Positions 52,791 to 63,313 of a stretch of 64,000 bases of DNA are shown here, piece by piece. The DNA is taken from assembly GCF_001437405.1 (NCBI RefSeq), contig NZ_JQBY01000001.1, positions 62,001-126,000 on the forward strand, read 5' to 3'. Position 1 is the stretch's first letter. Each line of letters starts with the position of its first letter. Under the pieces are notes generated by a model. That model was not told the DNA's origin, ran no database searches, and saw nothing but the letters and a program-made list of their open reading frames with translations. Both the position numbers and the translations under genes were made by a program. The stretch is from Pediococcus ethanolidurans (lineage in GTDB: Bacteria > Bacillota > Bacilli > Lactobacillales > Lactobacillaceae).

Positions 52791-55700
52791 ATGGAAAGTC
52801 GAAAGAAAGTAGCGGTATATCAAGATAGTGTGGAAAGAAAATTACATTACAAAGCCTATAAAGCGGGAAAATTTTGGTTTACAGCCGGAATCACCCTATT
52901 ATCTGGCGGTATTTTGTTTGTTTCGGGCCCTCCCGTTTCTGCTGACACTACAAGTGCCGCAGAAAGTTCAGTTGTTCAAACCATCAATTCTTCAGCGGCA
53001 GCATCCGGTAGTACAGCCACAGATACTCCCCAATTCCAATCAGCTTCTAGTAGTTTAAATGAAACAGATGATCAAGCAACACAATCATCATCTAGTAATA
53101 TCCCCAGTTCGGCCGCAAATACAGCCAGTCAAAGCGATTTTTTAAAACAGCAAAATGAAAGCGCTAACTCATCTAGTGCTAGCTCGTCTAACAATGATGA
53201 CTCACTGTCAAGTGCCTCAAGTACTTCAGTATCAAATACCAGTTCTCAAAGCAATACTAATTCGAGCTCGGTCACCAGTGCTGCCAGCAGTCAAAGTGCA
53301 TCAACCGCAAGTGTTTCGCAAAATTCAACGACACAAACCGACTCAGCAAAGAAAGCTGTGCCTACTAAAGTTTCGGTTAAAGCCACTTCACAAAACATGG
53401 CACGAACCGCTTTAGCAGACGAAACAATTGATAGTTGGATGCCTGATAAATCCCTGCAGCAACAAACGCTCACTCAACTAAAGCAACGAGGACTTTTAGG
53501 CGCCAACGCAACAGCTAATGACATCACCAAACAGCTTGTGGTCAAAATCAATTTATTTACTATTGGTGGCATGACCCAATTAAAATCACCAACGGGTCAA
53601 AATGTGGCTGTTGAAGTTCAAAATCCGGCATTAGCTGTCAGTGATCTCTCTGGTCTTCAGTACTTTACAGGACTTCAAAAATTAGTAATTTGGTTTAATA
53701 ACATCACTTCAATTGGAGACGAGATTGGTAGCTTAACTAATCTTGTGGAACTAAAAATTCAACGAAATGATCAATTAACCAGTATTTCGAATGCAATTGG
53801 TAATTTGAAAGATTTGCATAATCTAAGGATTGAACAAAATGCTAAATTAACCTCATTACCAGCCACTATTAATCAGTTAACCAAACTAGGAACAGATGGT
53901 GATGGTTCTGATGCTTATGGCAAAACCGTAATTCTACAACCGGGCGCTAGTGGATCAGGAACGCGCGACGGTCTTTATTTAGATGGAAATGGCTTAACCT
54001 CACTTCCCTACATTGGCAATTTAACTGGACTACGTTACCTAAATCTCAATAGTAATCGGTTGACTGATCTATCAACTGCTGGTATTGGCAACTTAACGAA
54101 TCTTTGGGCGTTATATGTAGGCTCGCTTTATGACGTTAGTAGTGTTCCCAACGAAAATTTCACTGGCGATGGTGGCAGGCAAGTCGGTTCAAGTGGGATT
54201 GAAGGTGATATTAGCAAAGGCACCGTAGATCTCATTCCTGGTGATTATTCTAATGTGCATTTAAACTATTCCTATGATCCGGCCAAACCTTATGCGACAA
54301 CGGCCTACACAGCGTCGGACTTGGAACATTACAACCATCTTTCAACCATTCCATTAGATTGGGGTAATTTAACAAACTTACAAATTCTCGAATTAAATGG
54401 CAACGACTTAACGGATTTACCAGATAATTTGAGCAATCTTACGCAATTAAAATGGCTAGTACTTGGCAATAATAAATTCACTAAAATTCCTACTGTCATT
54501 CAAAAATTGCCGACTACCACCCACGTAAATTTTTCAAACTGGATTGAAGATTGGCCTTCTTTGGGTGCCTATCGCAACTTTAACGCGATCCCACAAGCTG
54601 ATTTCATTGCTGCAAACAAGGCTGGCTGGTGGCAACCTGGCCCAGCCTCGCAAATGACATCCTTAGACACTACTGGTGATGTGGCTTCCAATCAGGTATT
54701 TACAAATACCTATTACGTTCCAGTCAGCAACGCTAGTGATCCCAATCAGGCTTATCCGTTATTTAACCAAGTGATTCAATACAGCATTGTTAATGGCGAG
54801 CTTTCATTTAGTATCGTCAATGATTATGCCCTGCTTCAAACCCTTTATGCGCAATATCAAAGTGGTGGCACTATGGTGGGATTCGGTAATAAAGAAAATA
54901 GTCCTTACACAACCTACGTTTATGTAGGCAACTATCCCGCTGGTTACGCTGCATTAGGCTTAGATCCCACTGGCAAACAACTGATCGCCACTGTCTTAGC
55001 ACCAAATTACACGACTCCTGACAAAGACGTCGGAACGAGCTATTTGCTAATCTATGTGGTGGGCGGAAAACTAAACTATAGCGGCGGTTCCACCAACGGT
55101 TATGGCAGCACATCCTATGCGATGTTCTACGATCAATATGGGTTTTCAGCACTCAATGCCTTTACCGTAAAGTTCGTTAAAAATGCTGCAGCAATTACCG
55201 GTCAACCTGTAACAATTCACCAAAGTGATACTTGGACACCTAATATGAGTTTTAAAGCGGCAACCGATACTAACGGTGATCAAACGATTAATTATGATGG
55301 CATCGCAGATCAAACAACGTTTACAATTACCGAGTTTGACACTGACGGCTCCATAATCAAAACGTACACAGATGCTGCAGCGTTTAACGCAGCTAAAGTC
55401 GTCGGCGGTTTGTACTGGATTTCATTTACAAATAGTGGCAGGGTCTCCACTCCCGTTCAAATCACAGTGGTGGCAGACCAAAGCATCGCTAACATTTATT
55501 ACCAAACTGACGATGGCCAGCTGCTAGATTTTTCGAGCTCTGAAGTTACCATTGGTCAGAACTATCAAGTCACAGCACCAAAGACGATTACCAAAAACGG
55601 TGTTATCTACGACTTAGTATCCTCAGATCCAGCAATGGATGCTGAAAATACGGTGACAATTATTCCCGTGAGTGATGTCAGTCAAAATAAAATTATTTTT

Positions 55701-57659
55701 TACTATCAAGCGGAAGTTGGACAACTCACTGTCGTTTACGTCGATACAGATGGCAATCAAATTAAGCCAAGCACTGTAACAAACAACACAATGGGTCAAC
55801 CATACGAAATCACACCCGAAACCGTGCTAACCACAACTAATGGTATCTATGATTTTAAAACGGTCTCTGCTAATTCGGCGCCATTAACCGGAAAGTATAC
55901 TGGTGATGAACTGACAATCACCTTAATTTATAAACTGCAACGTTCAACAGCTAACGTTTACTACCAAACCACGGACGGCAAATTGTTAGCATTCACTAAT
56001 CCGGGCACATTAAAAGTAGGGTCAAAATATCAAGTCACCGCACCAAAAACCATAACTAAAGATGGCATCACCTATCAATTAATTGCCGCTGATCCAGGCA
56101 TGGATGCTAATCAAACTGTCTCCATCACAATCGCAAAAGAAGTTAGTCAAAACAAAATTGTGTTTACGTATCAGATTGAAACTGGTGAAATCCTAGTACA
56201 CTACGTAGATGGCGATGGTAATTCATTACAAGCAAGCACTAGTTTGACGGGTAACATGGGCGGCCCTTATCAAGTGACGATCCCAGAAACACTCATAGTG
56301 AATAACAAGGTTTATGCCTATAGAAATACCACCAGCAATTCGGCTCCAATAACCGGAACATTCACTGGTGATACAAGAAATGTGACCCTAGTTTATCAGC
56401 TGGAACAAGCCGCAACTACAATCGTTAATAAGACGACTGATGGCACCATTTTAAGTAGCCAAACAATTCCGGATTTAGACGTGGGCAGTGTCTACACCGC
56501 GACCGGTGCAAAGCAAATCACAAAGGATGGTATCATCTATAACCTCGTGTCATCATCCCCAGCAATGGATGAAAACAATCAAGTTTCGATTGTGATTGAC
56601 AAAGATGATACGCAAAACAACATCACATTCATTTATGAAATTGCGCATGGATCGATTACTGTCAACTATGTGGACGAAACCGGACATACGCTTCAACCAA
56701 ATAAGTCGATTACTGGTGATATGGGTGAAAGCTATGCTGTCTCACCTGCCGATTTAACTCACTTAGGTTATGTATACGTTGAATTAGGTCAAAACTCTGC
56801 TCCAGAAAATGGAATCTTGACGAATCAAAACCAAACAGTCATCTTCGTTTATCGATTTAGTGCAACTGTCCCAACACCCGAAAAGGCTGGGACTTTAACA
56901 ATACGGTATGTGGATGAAGCAGGTCGCACAATTTCACCTGAACTCACACGGGAAGGCTTTGTGGGCAACGGTTACAATGTCTCACCCGCCGATTTAAGTA
57001 ACCAGGGATATCACTATGTTGGTTTGGCGGAAGGATCCGCGCCAAGTAACGGCAGTTTAACCGCACAATCACAAACTGTGACCTTTGTTTATCATTTAAA
57101 CAGTGAGGAAACTATCCCCGAAAACTCGTTGTTAACTGTTAAATTTGTGGATAAAAATGGTAAAGAAATTCACAGTTCCTTTGTCAAAGCAGGCTATCAA
57201 GGCAACGGCTATGAAATTACACCACTCACAATTGAAGGCTATCATTATATTGGTTTAGCTTCTGGATCAGCACCATTGAGTGGCAGTTTAGATGCTTCAG
57301 TCGTCACAGTCATCCTAGTTTATGCCAAAACTGATGACCAAACACCTGGAAAACCGACTCTACCAAACAAACCGGATGTACCAGACAAACCCAATAAACC
57401 GATTGGCGAAAAGCCAGTCATTCAAGTGCCTGATATCAAGGAACCAATCGAAAATGTTGAACCAAGCAAGTCTACATTGAACGCAACGGTTAGTGCGGCA
57501 CCACAAGCTCTGCAAGATGTAAACAAAACTGAGAAGAAAACTAATCAATTACCACAAACTGATGAGCATAAAAGCTTAATTGCACAACTGCTTGGCATAA
57601 CGGGTCTAATGACTCTGTTAGGCTGGTTGGGTATCAGACGAAAGAAATCTAATCATTAA
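52791..57659 (+). CDS. LPQTxE-anchored surface protein with LRR and MucBP-type repeats
   Basis: A 1622-residue secreted, cell-wall-linked protein. The signal has KAYKAGKFW (residues 21-29) and a hydrophobic core with cleavage near VSA-D (about 51). A Ser/Thr-rich stretch (about 52-200) is followed by a leucine-rich-repeat region (about 250-600, units like LTNLQILELNGNDLTDLPDNL), an all-beta middle part, and from about 870 a series of about eight MucBP-like repeats (for example VNYVDETGHTL, IRYVDEAGRTI) in which two types alternate. A Pro-rich spacer precedes the sorting signal LPQTDEHKS, a hydrophobic helix and RRKK. GGAGGAG lies seven bases before the ATG. Such proteins bind mucin or other glycans; the ligand here is unknown. 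Confidence 0.93.
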   Translation: MESRKKVAVYQDSVERKLHYKAYKAGKFWFTAGITLLSGGILFVSGPPVSADTTSAAESSVVQTINSSAAASGSTATDTPQFQSASSSLNETDDQATQSSSSNIPSSAANTASQSDFLKQQNESANSSSASSSNNDDSLSSASSTSVSNTSSQSNTNSSSVTSAASSQSASTASVSQNSTTQTDSAKKAVPTKVSVKATSQNMARTALADETIDSWMPDKSLQQQTLTQLKQRGLLGANATANDITKQLVVKINLFTIGGMTQLKSPTGQNVAVEVQNPALAVSDLSGLQYFTGLQKLVIWFNNITSIGDEIGSLTNLVELKIQRNDQLTSISNAIGNLKDLHNLRIEQNAKLTSLPATINQLTKLGTDGDGSDAYGKTVILQPGASGSGTRDGLYLDGNGLTSLPYIGNLTGLRYLNLNSNRLTDLSTAGIGNLTNLWALYVGSLYDVSSVPNENFTGDGGRQVGSSGIEGDISKGTVDLIPGDYSNVHLNYSYDPAKPYATTAYTASDLEHYNHLSTIPLDWGNLTNLQILELNGNDLTDLPDNLSNLTQLKWLVLGNNKFTKIPTVIQKLPTTTHVNFSNWIEDWPSLGAYRNFNAIPQADFIAANKAGWWQPGPASQMTSLDTTGDVASNQVFTNTYYVPVSNASDPNQAYPLFNQVIQYSIVNGELSFSIVNDYALLQTLYAQYQSGGTMVGFGNKENSPYTTYVYVGNYPAGYAALGLDPTGKQLIATVLAPNYTTPDKDVGTSYLLIYVVGGKLNYSGGSTNGYGSTSYAMFYDQYGFSALNAFTVKFVKNAAAITGQPVTIHQSDTWTPNMSFKAATDTNGDQTINYDGIADQTTFTITEFDTDGSIIKTYTDAAAFNAAKVVGGLYWISFTNSGRVSTPVQITVVADQSIANIYYQTDDGQLLDFSSSEVTIGQNYQVTAPKTITKNGVIYDLVSSDPAMDAENTVTIIPVSDVSQNKIIFYYQAEVGQLTVVYVDTDGNQIKPSTVTNNTMGQPYEITPETVLTTTNGIYDFKTVSANSAPLTGKYTGDELTITLIYKLQRSTANVYYQTTDGKLLAFTNPGTLKVGSKYQVTAPKTITKDGITYQLIAADPGMDANQTVSITIAKEVSQNKIVFTYQIETGEILVHYVDGDGNSLQASTSLTGNMGGPYQVTIPETLIVNNKVYAYRNTTSNSAPITGTFTGDTRNVTLVYQLEQAATTIVNKTTDGTILSSQTIPDLDVGSVYTATGAKQITKDGIIYNLVSSSPAMDENNQVSIVIDKDDTQNNITFIYEIAHGSITVNYVDETGHTLQPNKSITGDMGESYAVSPADLTHLGYVYVELGQNSAPENGILTNQNQTVIFVYRFSATVPTPEKAGTLTIRYVDEAGRTISPELTREGFVGNGYNVSPADLSNQGYHYVGLAEGSAPSNGSLTAQSQTVTFVYHLNSEETIPENSLLTVKFVDKNGKEIHSSFVKAGYQGNGYEITPLTIEGYHYIGLASGSAPLSGSLDASVVTVILVYAKTDDQTPGKPTLPNKPDVPDKPNKPIGEKPVIQVPDIKEPIENVEPSKSTLNATVSAAPQALQDVNKTEKKTNQLPQTDEHKSLIAQLLGITGLMTLLGWLGIRRKKSNH

Positions 57660-57685
57660 GTAAGGGTTCGAAACACTCCGTATAA

Positions 57686-57736
57686 AATAAACCTCCATGA
57701 TTGAACTTAGTGTTCATCTCTTGGAGGTTTATTTTT
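57686..57736. terminator. Bidirectional terminator between the surface protein and GH1 genes
   Basis: AATAAACCTCCA and TGGAGGTTTATT arms (57686-57697 and 57722-57733) with T-runs on both strands serve the convergent genes. Confidence 0.8.
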
Positions 57737-57830
57737 ATACTGCTTTCTGGTTTAAATTGAAATCTCTTGGTATTTTTGATTCGATTCTTTGTATCAAATT
57801 TGCATAAGCAACAAGGACAATTAATCAGTA

Positions 57831-59345
<1,515 letters not shown>

Positions 59346-59355
59346 TTATTAATAG

Positions 59356-60798
59356 TTATTCAGCAACTGGTTCAACATTTACAGATTCTGTTACCGATTT
59401 TTCAACCTTCTGCGAGGCAGTTGCGGGCGATTCCTTGTACAAAATCATCGTTGCAATAAATGTAATCACCATACCAATTGCCATACCAACAAGTGCCCAC
59501 ACAAAAGTCATAATTGTTTTGCCAATGAAAACTGGTGTTCCAAGCAGACCAGCACTTCCGGCCATTGCGTATGCTTTTACACCCATGAATCCTGCAAAAC
59601 CACCACCAAAGAAGCTTCCAATCATGGCACCGTACATTGGCGTCTTCAATTTTAGATTAACTCCAAACATGGCCGGTTCAGTAACACCAGCTAAAATAGC
59701 GGTTACTGCACAAGAAAGTGCCGTAGAACGAAGTTTTTCATTATGATGTGTTTTCAAACCAACCGCTAAACTAGCTGCGCCTTGATCCAGATTACTAATA
59801 AAATTAGCAATAAACACAATTGGTTCTGTTCCCGTTGTTGCCAAAGTTTGAACAGCATATGGCGTAAATGCCGTATGCATACCAGTCATAACAATCCATG
59901 GAAGAGCTGCAGCTAAAATCGCTACTCCTAAGAAACCGGCTGTTCCATAAATCCATAAAATAAATTTAGTTAAGTAGGTTCCTAAGAATGCGCCGGCTGG
60001 GGCAAGCAACCAAAAAGTTAAGGGTGCCATAATTAATAATGTGAAAAATGGCACAATCAAAGACTTCAAGGAATCTGGTGTCCAACGAGTGAAGAACTTT
60101 TCAACATATGAAGTTATGAATACTGCTAAAATACTTGGAAAAACCATATTACCGTACGTTGTAGCATAAACCGAAATGCCAAAAAGCGATAATGCATGTC
60201 CGCTACTGACAGCGGTTACAAAATTAGGATCAAGTAACATCGCACCTAATAACATTCCGATTCCTTGATTAACACCAAATTTTTTGGCTGCCGTGGCTCC
60301 TACAAATACTGGTAAGAAATAAAATGCGGCATCTCCAATTGCGTTTAGCATCACATAACTTGGACTCTTTGTAGTAAGAACACCCAACATTGTCAATACT
60401 AACAATAAGACCTTGAACATCCCACCACCAATTAATAGTGGAATTAACGGTGTAATACTACCAGCAATTGCATCCAAAACAGAATTAAAACTAAATTTTT
60501 TCTTTGGTGTATCATCTGCAGGAACTTCTCCATCACCTGACAAATCATTATGTGCCAAAACCTCTTTATAGGCTGTCCCAACATCTTGTCCCACAATAAT
60601 TTGGAATTGCTCACCAGACCACTGTGCACCAATAACTTTGTCTAATTTTTCAATTTCATCTTGGTTAACTCTAGTCTTATCTTTTACGTTAAACCGTAAT
60701 CGCGTTACACAATGTGTAAAAAACACAATGTTATCTTTCCCACCTAACAATTCAACAACATGAGTTGAAATGTCTTCATATTTTTCTTTTTTTGCCAT
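59356..60798 (-). CDS. PTS beta-glucoside-family IIBC transporter
   Basis: A 480-residue protein: an N-terminal EIIB with phosphocysteine in FFTHCVTRLRFNV (Cys30), and an EIIC of about ten membrane segments with GVTEPAMFGVNLKLKTPM. The EIIA domain found at the C-terminus of BglP is absent; the separate EIIA at 61759-62241 should replace it. An antiterminator-controlled terminator precedes it. Confidence 0.93.
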   Translation of the reverse strand: MAKKEKYEDISTHVVELLGGKDNIVFFTHCVTRLRFNVKDKTRVNQDEIEKLDKVIGAQWSGEQFQIIVGQDVGTAYKEVLAHNDLSGDGEVPADDTPKKKFSFNSVLDAIAGSITPLIPLLIGGGMFKVLLLVLTMLGVLTTKSPSYVMLNAIGDAAFYFLPVFVGATAAKKFGVNQGIGMLLGAMLLDPNFVTAVSSGHALSLFGISVYATTYGNMVFPSILAVFITSYVEKFFTRWTPDSLKSLIVPFFTLLIMAPLTFWLLAPAGAFLGTYLTKFILWIYGTAGFLGVAILAAALPWIVMTGMHTAFTPYAVQTLATTGTEPIVFIANFISNLDQGAASLAVGLKTHHNEKLRSTALSCAVTAILAGVTEPAMFGVNLKLKTPMYGAMIGSFFGGGFAGFMGVKAYAMAGSAGLLGTPVFIGKTIMTFVWALVGMAIGMVITFIATMILYKESPATASQKVEKSVTESVNVEPVAE

Positions 60799-60830
60799 TT
60801 TATTTTCCTTCTTTCACATTCTTTACAATA

Positions 60831-60915
60831 TAAAACCCTCCAACGATAAAAATTAACAGAAAAAGTTCTGATTAGTTTCTATTGCTGGAGGGTGGTGCCC
60901 GTTAGGTTACAGTCC
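60831..60915 (-). promoter_or_regulatory. RAT-like antiterminator site and terminator between licT and IIBC genes
   Basis: On the minus strand a RAT-like sequence (60891-60915, GGACTGTAACC...GGGCACCACC) resembles the LicT target GGATTGTTACNG...GGCAAAACC. It includes the licT stop codon. A terminator stem follows with CCCTCCA (60886-60892) and TGGAGGG (60836-60842) arms and a TTTTATAT tail. The RAT and the ascending arm overlap, the mutual-exclusion layout of BglG/LicT control. Confidence 0.65.
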
Positions 60916-61737
60916 CTCGCGTGAGCAAAGTCTATTTACATGTAAAATTAAATATAGTTTTTCTTCTTTTTCTAGTTCAAAACCCATACGTTCCTGCAAG
61001 AATGTAGCAATTTTTTCAACACACTCATTTGTTTTAGGAAATTGCTGCACTAAATTCTCATACAACATTTTATTCTCCGATTTAATGAACACTCCTTGAT
61101 CTTGCCGCTTTAAAAGATACTGGAGATGTGTCACAAATCTTGAATAATTAAAACTATGTTTATCAATATAAATTTCAAAGTATCCTGAAATAATGTCCGT
61201 GATGTCAGAAATTAAATCGCCATTTGCTTCGTTTTTAATTTCCTTCGCCGTCATTGCCTTAGCATTGATAAAATGAAGTGCTAAATTAGTTGCTTCTTCT
61301 GAAGGTAATCGTACCTTCAAATTTTCGTTTACAGTTTGTAATGCCTTCAAACCTAGCTGATACTCATTGGTATATAATTGCTGAATATCATATTGCATTG
61401 GTGCTGTGATCACCATGCCCTTATTTCGCCGTTCAATCGCAAATTTAATGTGATCGGCAAGGGTAAACACTAAATTTGAGTTAATCGGTGCATCAACTTT
61501 TAACCGCACCATATCTACTATTTGGGCTGCGGTTTCTAGAATATCATCTGGAATCTCACTAGCCAGATCGATATACATAGAATCGACATTGTAGAATGTG
61601 CGCTGTATCGCACCTAAATCACTGATTTCATACGGCATTTCATGAAATCCAATTCCACGTCCAATCGCAATTAACTCATGGTTTTGGCTGTCTAAACAAA
61701 CAGCAGTATTGTTATTTATTTTTTTGATTGCTTTCAT
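60907..61737 (-). CDS. licT: LicT/BglG-family transcriptional antiterminator
   Basis: A 276-residue RNA-binding antiterminator. The N-terminal CAT domain (about 1-55, IKKINNNTAVCLDSQNHELIAIGRGIGF) binds RAT RNA; PRD1 (about 65-170, with LADHIKFAIER and LALHFINAK) and PRD2 (about 175-276, with FVTHLQYLLKRQ and LILHVNRLC) carry the phosphorylated His residues. The ATG at 61737 is preceded by GGAGG at six bases; a GTG three bases earlier is too close. It lies between EIIA and the second terminator, whose antiterminator it should bind, as well as that at 62271-62361. Confidence 0.92.
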   Translation of the reverse strand: MKAIKKINNNTAVCLDSQNHELIAIGRGIGFHEMPYEISDLGAIQRTFYNVDSMYIDLASEIPDDILETAAQIVDMVRLKVDAPINSNLVFTLADHIKFAIERRNKGMVITAPMQYDIQQLYTNEYQLGLKALQTVNENLKVRLPSEEATNLALHFINAKAMTAKEIKNEANGDLISDITDIISGYFEIYIDKHSFNYSRFVTHLQYLLKRQDQGVFIKSENKMLYENLVQQFPKTNECVEKIATFLQERMGFELEKEEKLYLILHVNRLCSREGL

Positions 61738-61758
61738 CACAATCCTCCAAAGCCAAGC

Positions 61759-62241
61759 CTACTTTTCTACGGTCACAACCTCTGATTGCCCCGCTTCTAC
61801 CTTATCTACCTTTTTAATCTCAACTGTATAATCATCACTGTTTGTCACTAACAACATGGTGACTAAGTTATACCCCTTTGCTAAAATGGCCTCATGGTCT
61901 ACTTTAATAATGGGTTTGCCGGCCTTCACGTGACTACCAACCTCAACTAACTTAGTAAATCCCTCGCCTTTTAAATTCACAGTATCCAAGCCAATGTGAA
62001 TCAAAATCTCAGCGCCATTATCGGCCGTAATTCCAAATGCATGTAGTGAATCTGGAATCATAGTAATTTTACCATCACAAGGTGCAGCAATTTCATTTGA
62101 ATCAAAATTAAAGGCAATTCCTTTTCCCATCATTCCTGATGCAAAAACTTTATCTGGTACTTTGCTCAGTTCTACGGTTTCTCCACTTACAGGAGCAACC
62201 AGGCTCACTTTTTTCACTTTCTTTTTAAATATGTTTAGCAT
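61759..62241 (-). CDS. PTS glucose-family EIIA, single-domain
   Basis: A 160-residue EIIA-Glc domain with the active His in GAEILIHIGLDTVNL (His82) and the supporting His in SLHAFGIT (His67). It is a separate protein and the first gene of the beta-glucoside operon, supplying the IIA function for IIBC. GGAGG precedes the ATG. It is a close relative of the EIIA in the sulfatase operon (12582-13058). Confidence 0.92.
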   Translation of the reverse strand: MLNIFKKKVKKVSLVAPVSGETVELSKVPDKVFASGMMGKGIAFNFDSNEIAAPCDGKITMIPDSLHAFGITADNGAEILIHIGLDTVNLKGEGFTKLVEVGSHVKAGKPIIKVDHEAILAKGYNLVTMLLVTNSDDYTVEIKKVDKVEAGQSEVVTVEK

Positions 62242-62270
62242 GATTTTCCTCCTGTAGCCAAAATAAGAAA

Positions 62271-62361
62271 ATAAAAATCCTCGAAAGTGTATCCACCTCT
62301 AAAAAAAGTAATGATTCTACACTTTCTTTAGAAGGTGACACCTCCCGAGGAGTAATGATCC
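62271..62361 (-). promoter_or_regulatory. RAT antiterminator site and terminator in the beta-glucoside operon leader
   Basis: On the minus strand GGATCATTACTCC...GGAGGTGTCACC (62334-62361) fits a LicT-type RAT hairpin. Downstream the GAAAGTGTA and TACACTTTC arms (62319-62327 and 62281-62290 region) form the terminator with a TTTTTATTTT tail. It starts within ten bases of the predicted transcription start, so initiation is followed at once by the antitermination decision. Confidence 0.65.
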
Positions 62362-62375
62362 TTCTGTTGGTTTCT

Positions 62376-62404
62376 ATATTAATGCAAACGTATACATAAT
62401 GCAA
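62376..62404 (-). promoter_or_regulatory. Promoter of the beta-glucoside operon with a cre-like site in its spacer
   Basis: The -35 TTGCAT (62399-62404) and -10 TAATAT (62376-62381) are 17 bases apart. The spacer holds ATGTATACGTTTGCA (62383-62397), one mismatch from the cre consensus, so CcpA would compete directly with RNA polymerase. Confidence 0.75.
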
Positions 62405-62412
62405 GCTGCTTT

Positions 62413-63285
62413 TTATTTTTCAAGTTCAAACTGATAAACTGCACCAATCATATTGGACTCTGCTAAGTATTTACATGACACAATTTGCGTATTTAAACCA
62501 TCAGCATGTTTGTCCACCACAAGGGTTTTAAAACGTTTTTGCAATTCAGTAATTAAATCAGGTCTTCTAGAAATTCCACCACCAATTAAAATCTTATCAG
62601 GATCAAAACTAACCGCTAGATTAAATATACCTATGCTTAAGGCATTGTATAATGTTTCCACACTTTTAATTGCCTGCTCATTCTGTGCTTGTGCTAATGC
62701 AAATACATCTGTTCCTTCATAATTTTTTTGATCGTTTTGTTTTTTCGTGAACTGCTGTGCCATTGTTACCGGACTGCCCATTTCACTGAGTGTATGGCCA
62801 TTTCTTTGATCAATAACCATGTATCCAAATTCACCGCCAAACAAATGACTTCCTGGAACAAGTTTTTTATTTATAACTATTGCGCCACCAATTCCTGAAC
62901 CAATGATTAAAAATGCGCTATTAGCAACATCCGCCGCGTTACCTTTCCATACTTCAGCCAACGCCGCACAATTTGCATCATTTTGAATTGTTACCTTCAA
63001 GCCAAATAGTTCATTTAACTCCTTTTTAATTGGAAAACGATGTATATAGGGAATAGCACTTGTTCCATAAATGACGCCTTCATTGACGTTAACAGCACCA
63101 GGAATACTAATGGCAACTCCCTGCAATTCGTCATCTAACTCATTTTTAACGTCTAAAAAGACAGCTTTCATCTCTTCCCAAGTGGCTGGCGTCTTTCTAC
63201 TCTTAAGTTCTGATAATTGTTCATCTTTCCATACCCCACATTTTATTGAACTTCCGCCAACATCAAATACTAATATACTTTTCAT
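62413..63285 (-). CDS. ROK-family sugar kinase (possible beta-glucoside kinase)
   Basis: A 290-residue ROK protein. The ATP loop VFDVGGSSIKCGVW is at about 5-18, and the substrate motif QNDANCAALAEVWKGN in the middle, with GIGGAIVINKKLVPGSH and GGEFGYMV following. The zinc-binding CxCGxxGCxE motif of glucokinases is absent, which favours BglK-like or other non-zinc ROK kinases over glucokinase. It is followed by the LicT operon's promoter and lies downstream of a partial GH1 gene with a 28-base gap, forming a second beta-glucoside unit that could phosphorylate glucosides entering without PTS. Confidence 0.85.
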   Translation of the reverse strand: MKSILVFDVGGSSIKCGVWKDEQLSELKSRKTPATWEEMKAVFLDVKNELDDELQGVAISIPGAVNVNEGVIYGTSAIPYIHRFPIKKELNELFGLKVTIQNDANCAALAEVWKGNAADVANSAFLIIGSGIGGAIVINKKLVPGSHLFGGEFGYMVIDQRNGHTLSEMGSPVTMAQQFTKKQNDQKNYEGTDVFALAQAQNEQAIKSVETLYNALSIGIFNLAVSFDPDKILIGGGISRRPDLITELQKRFKTLVVDKHADGLNTQIVSCKYLAESNMIGAVYQFELEK

Positions 63286-63313
63286 TTATATTCACCACTG
63301 TCTCTATTTGAAA

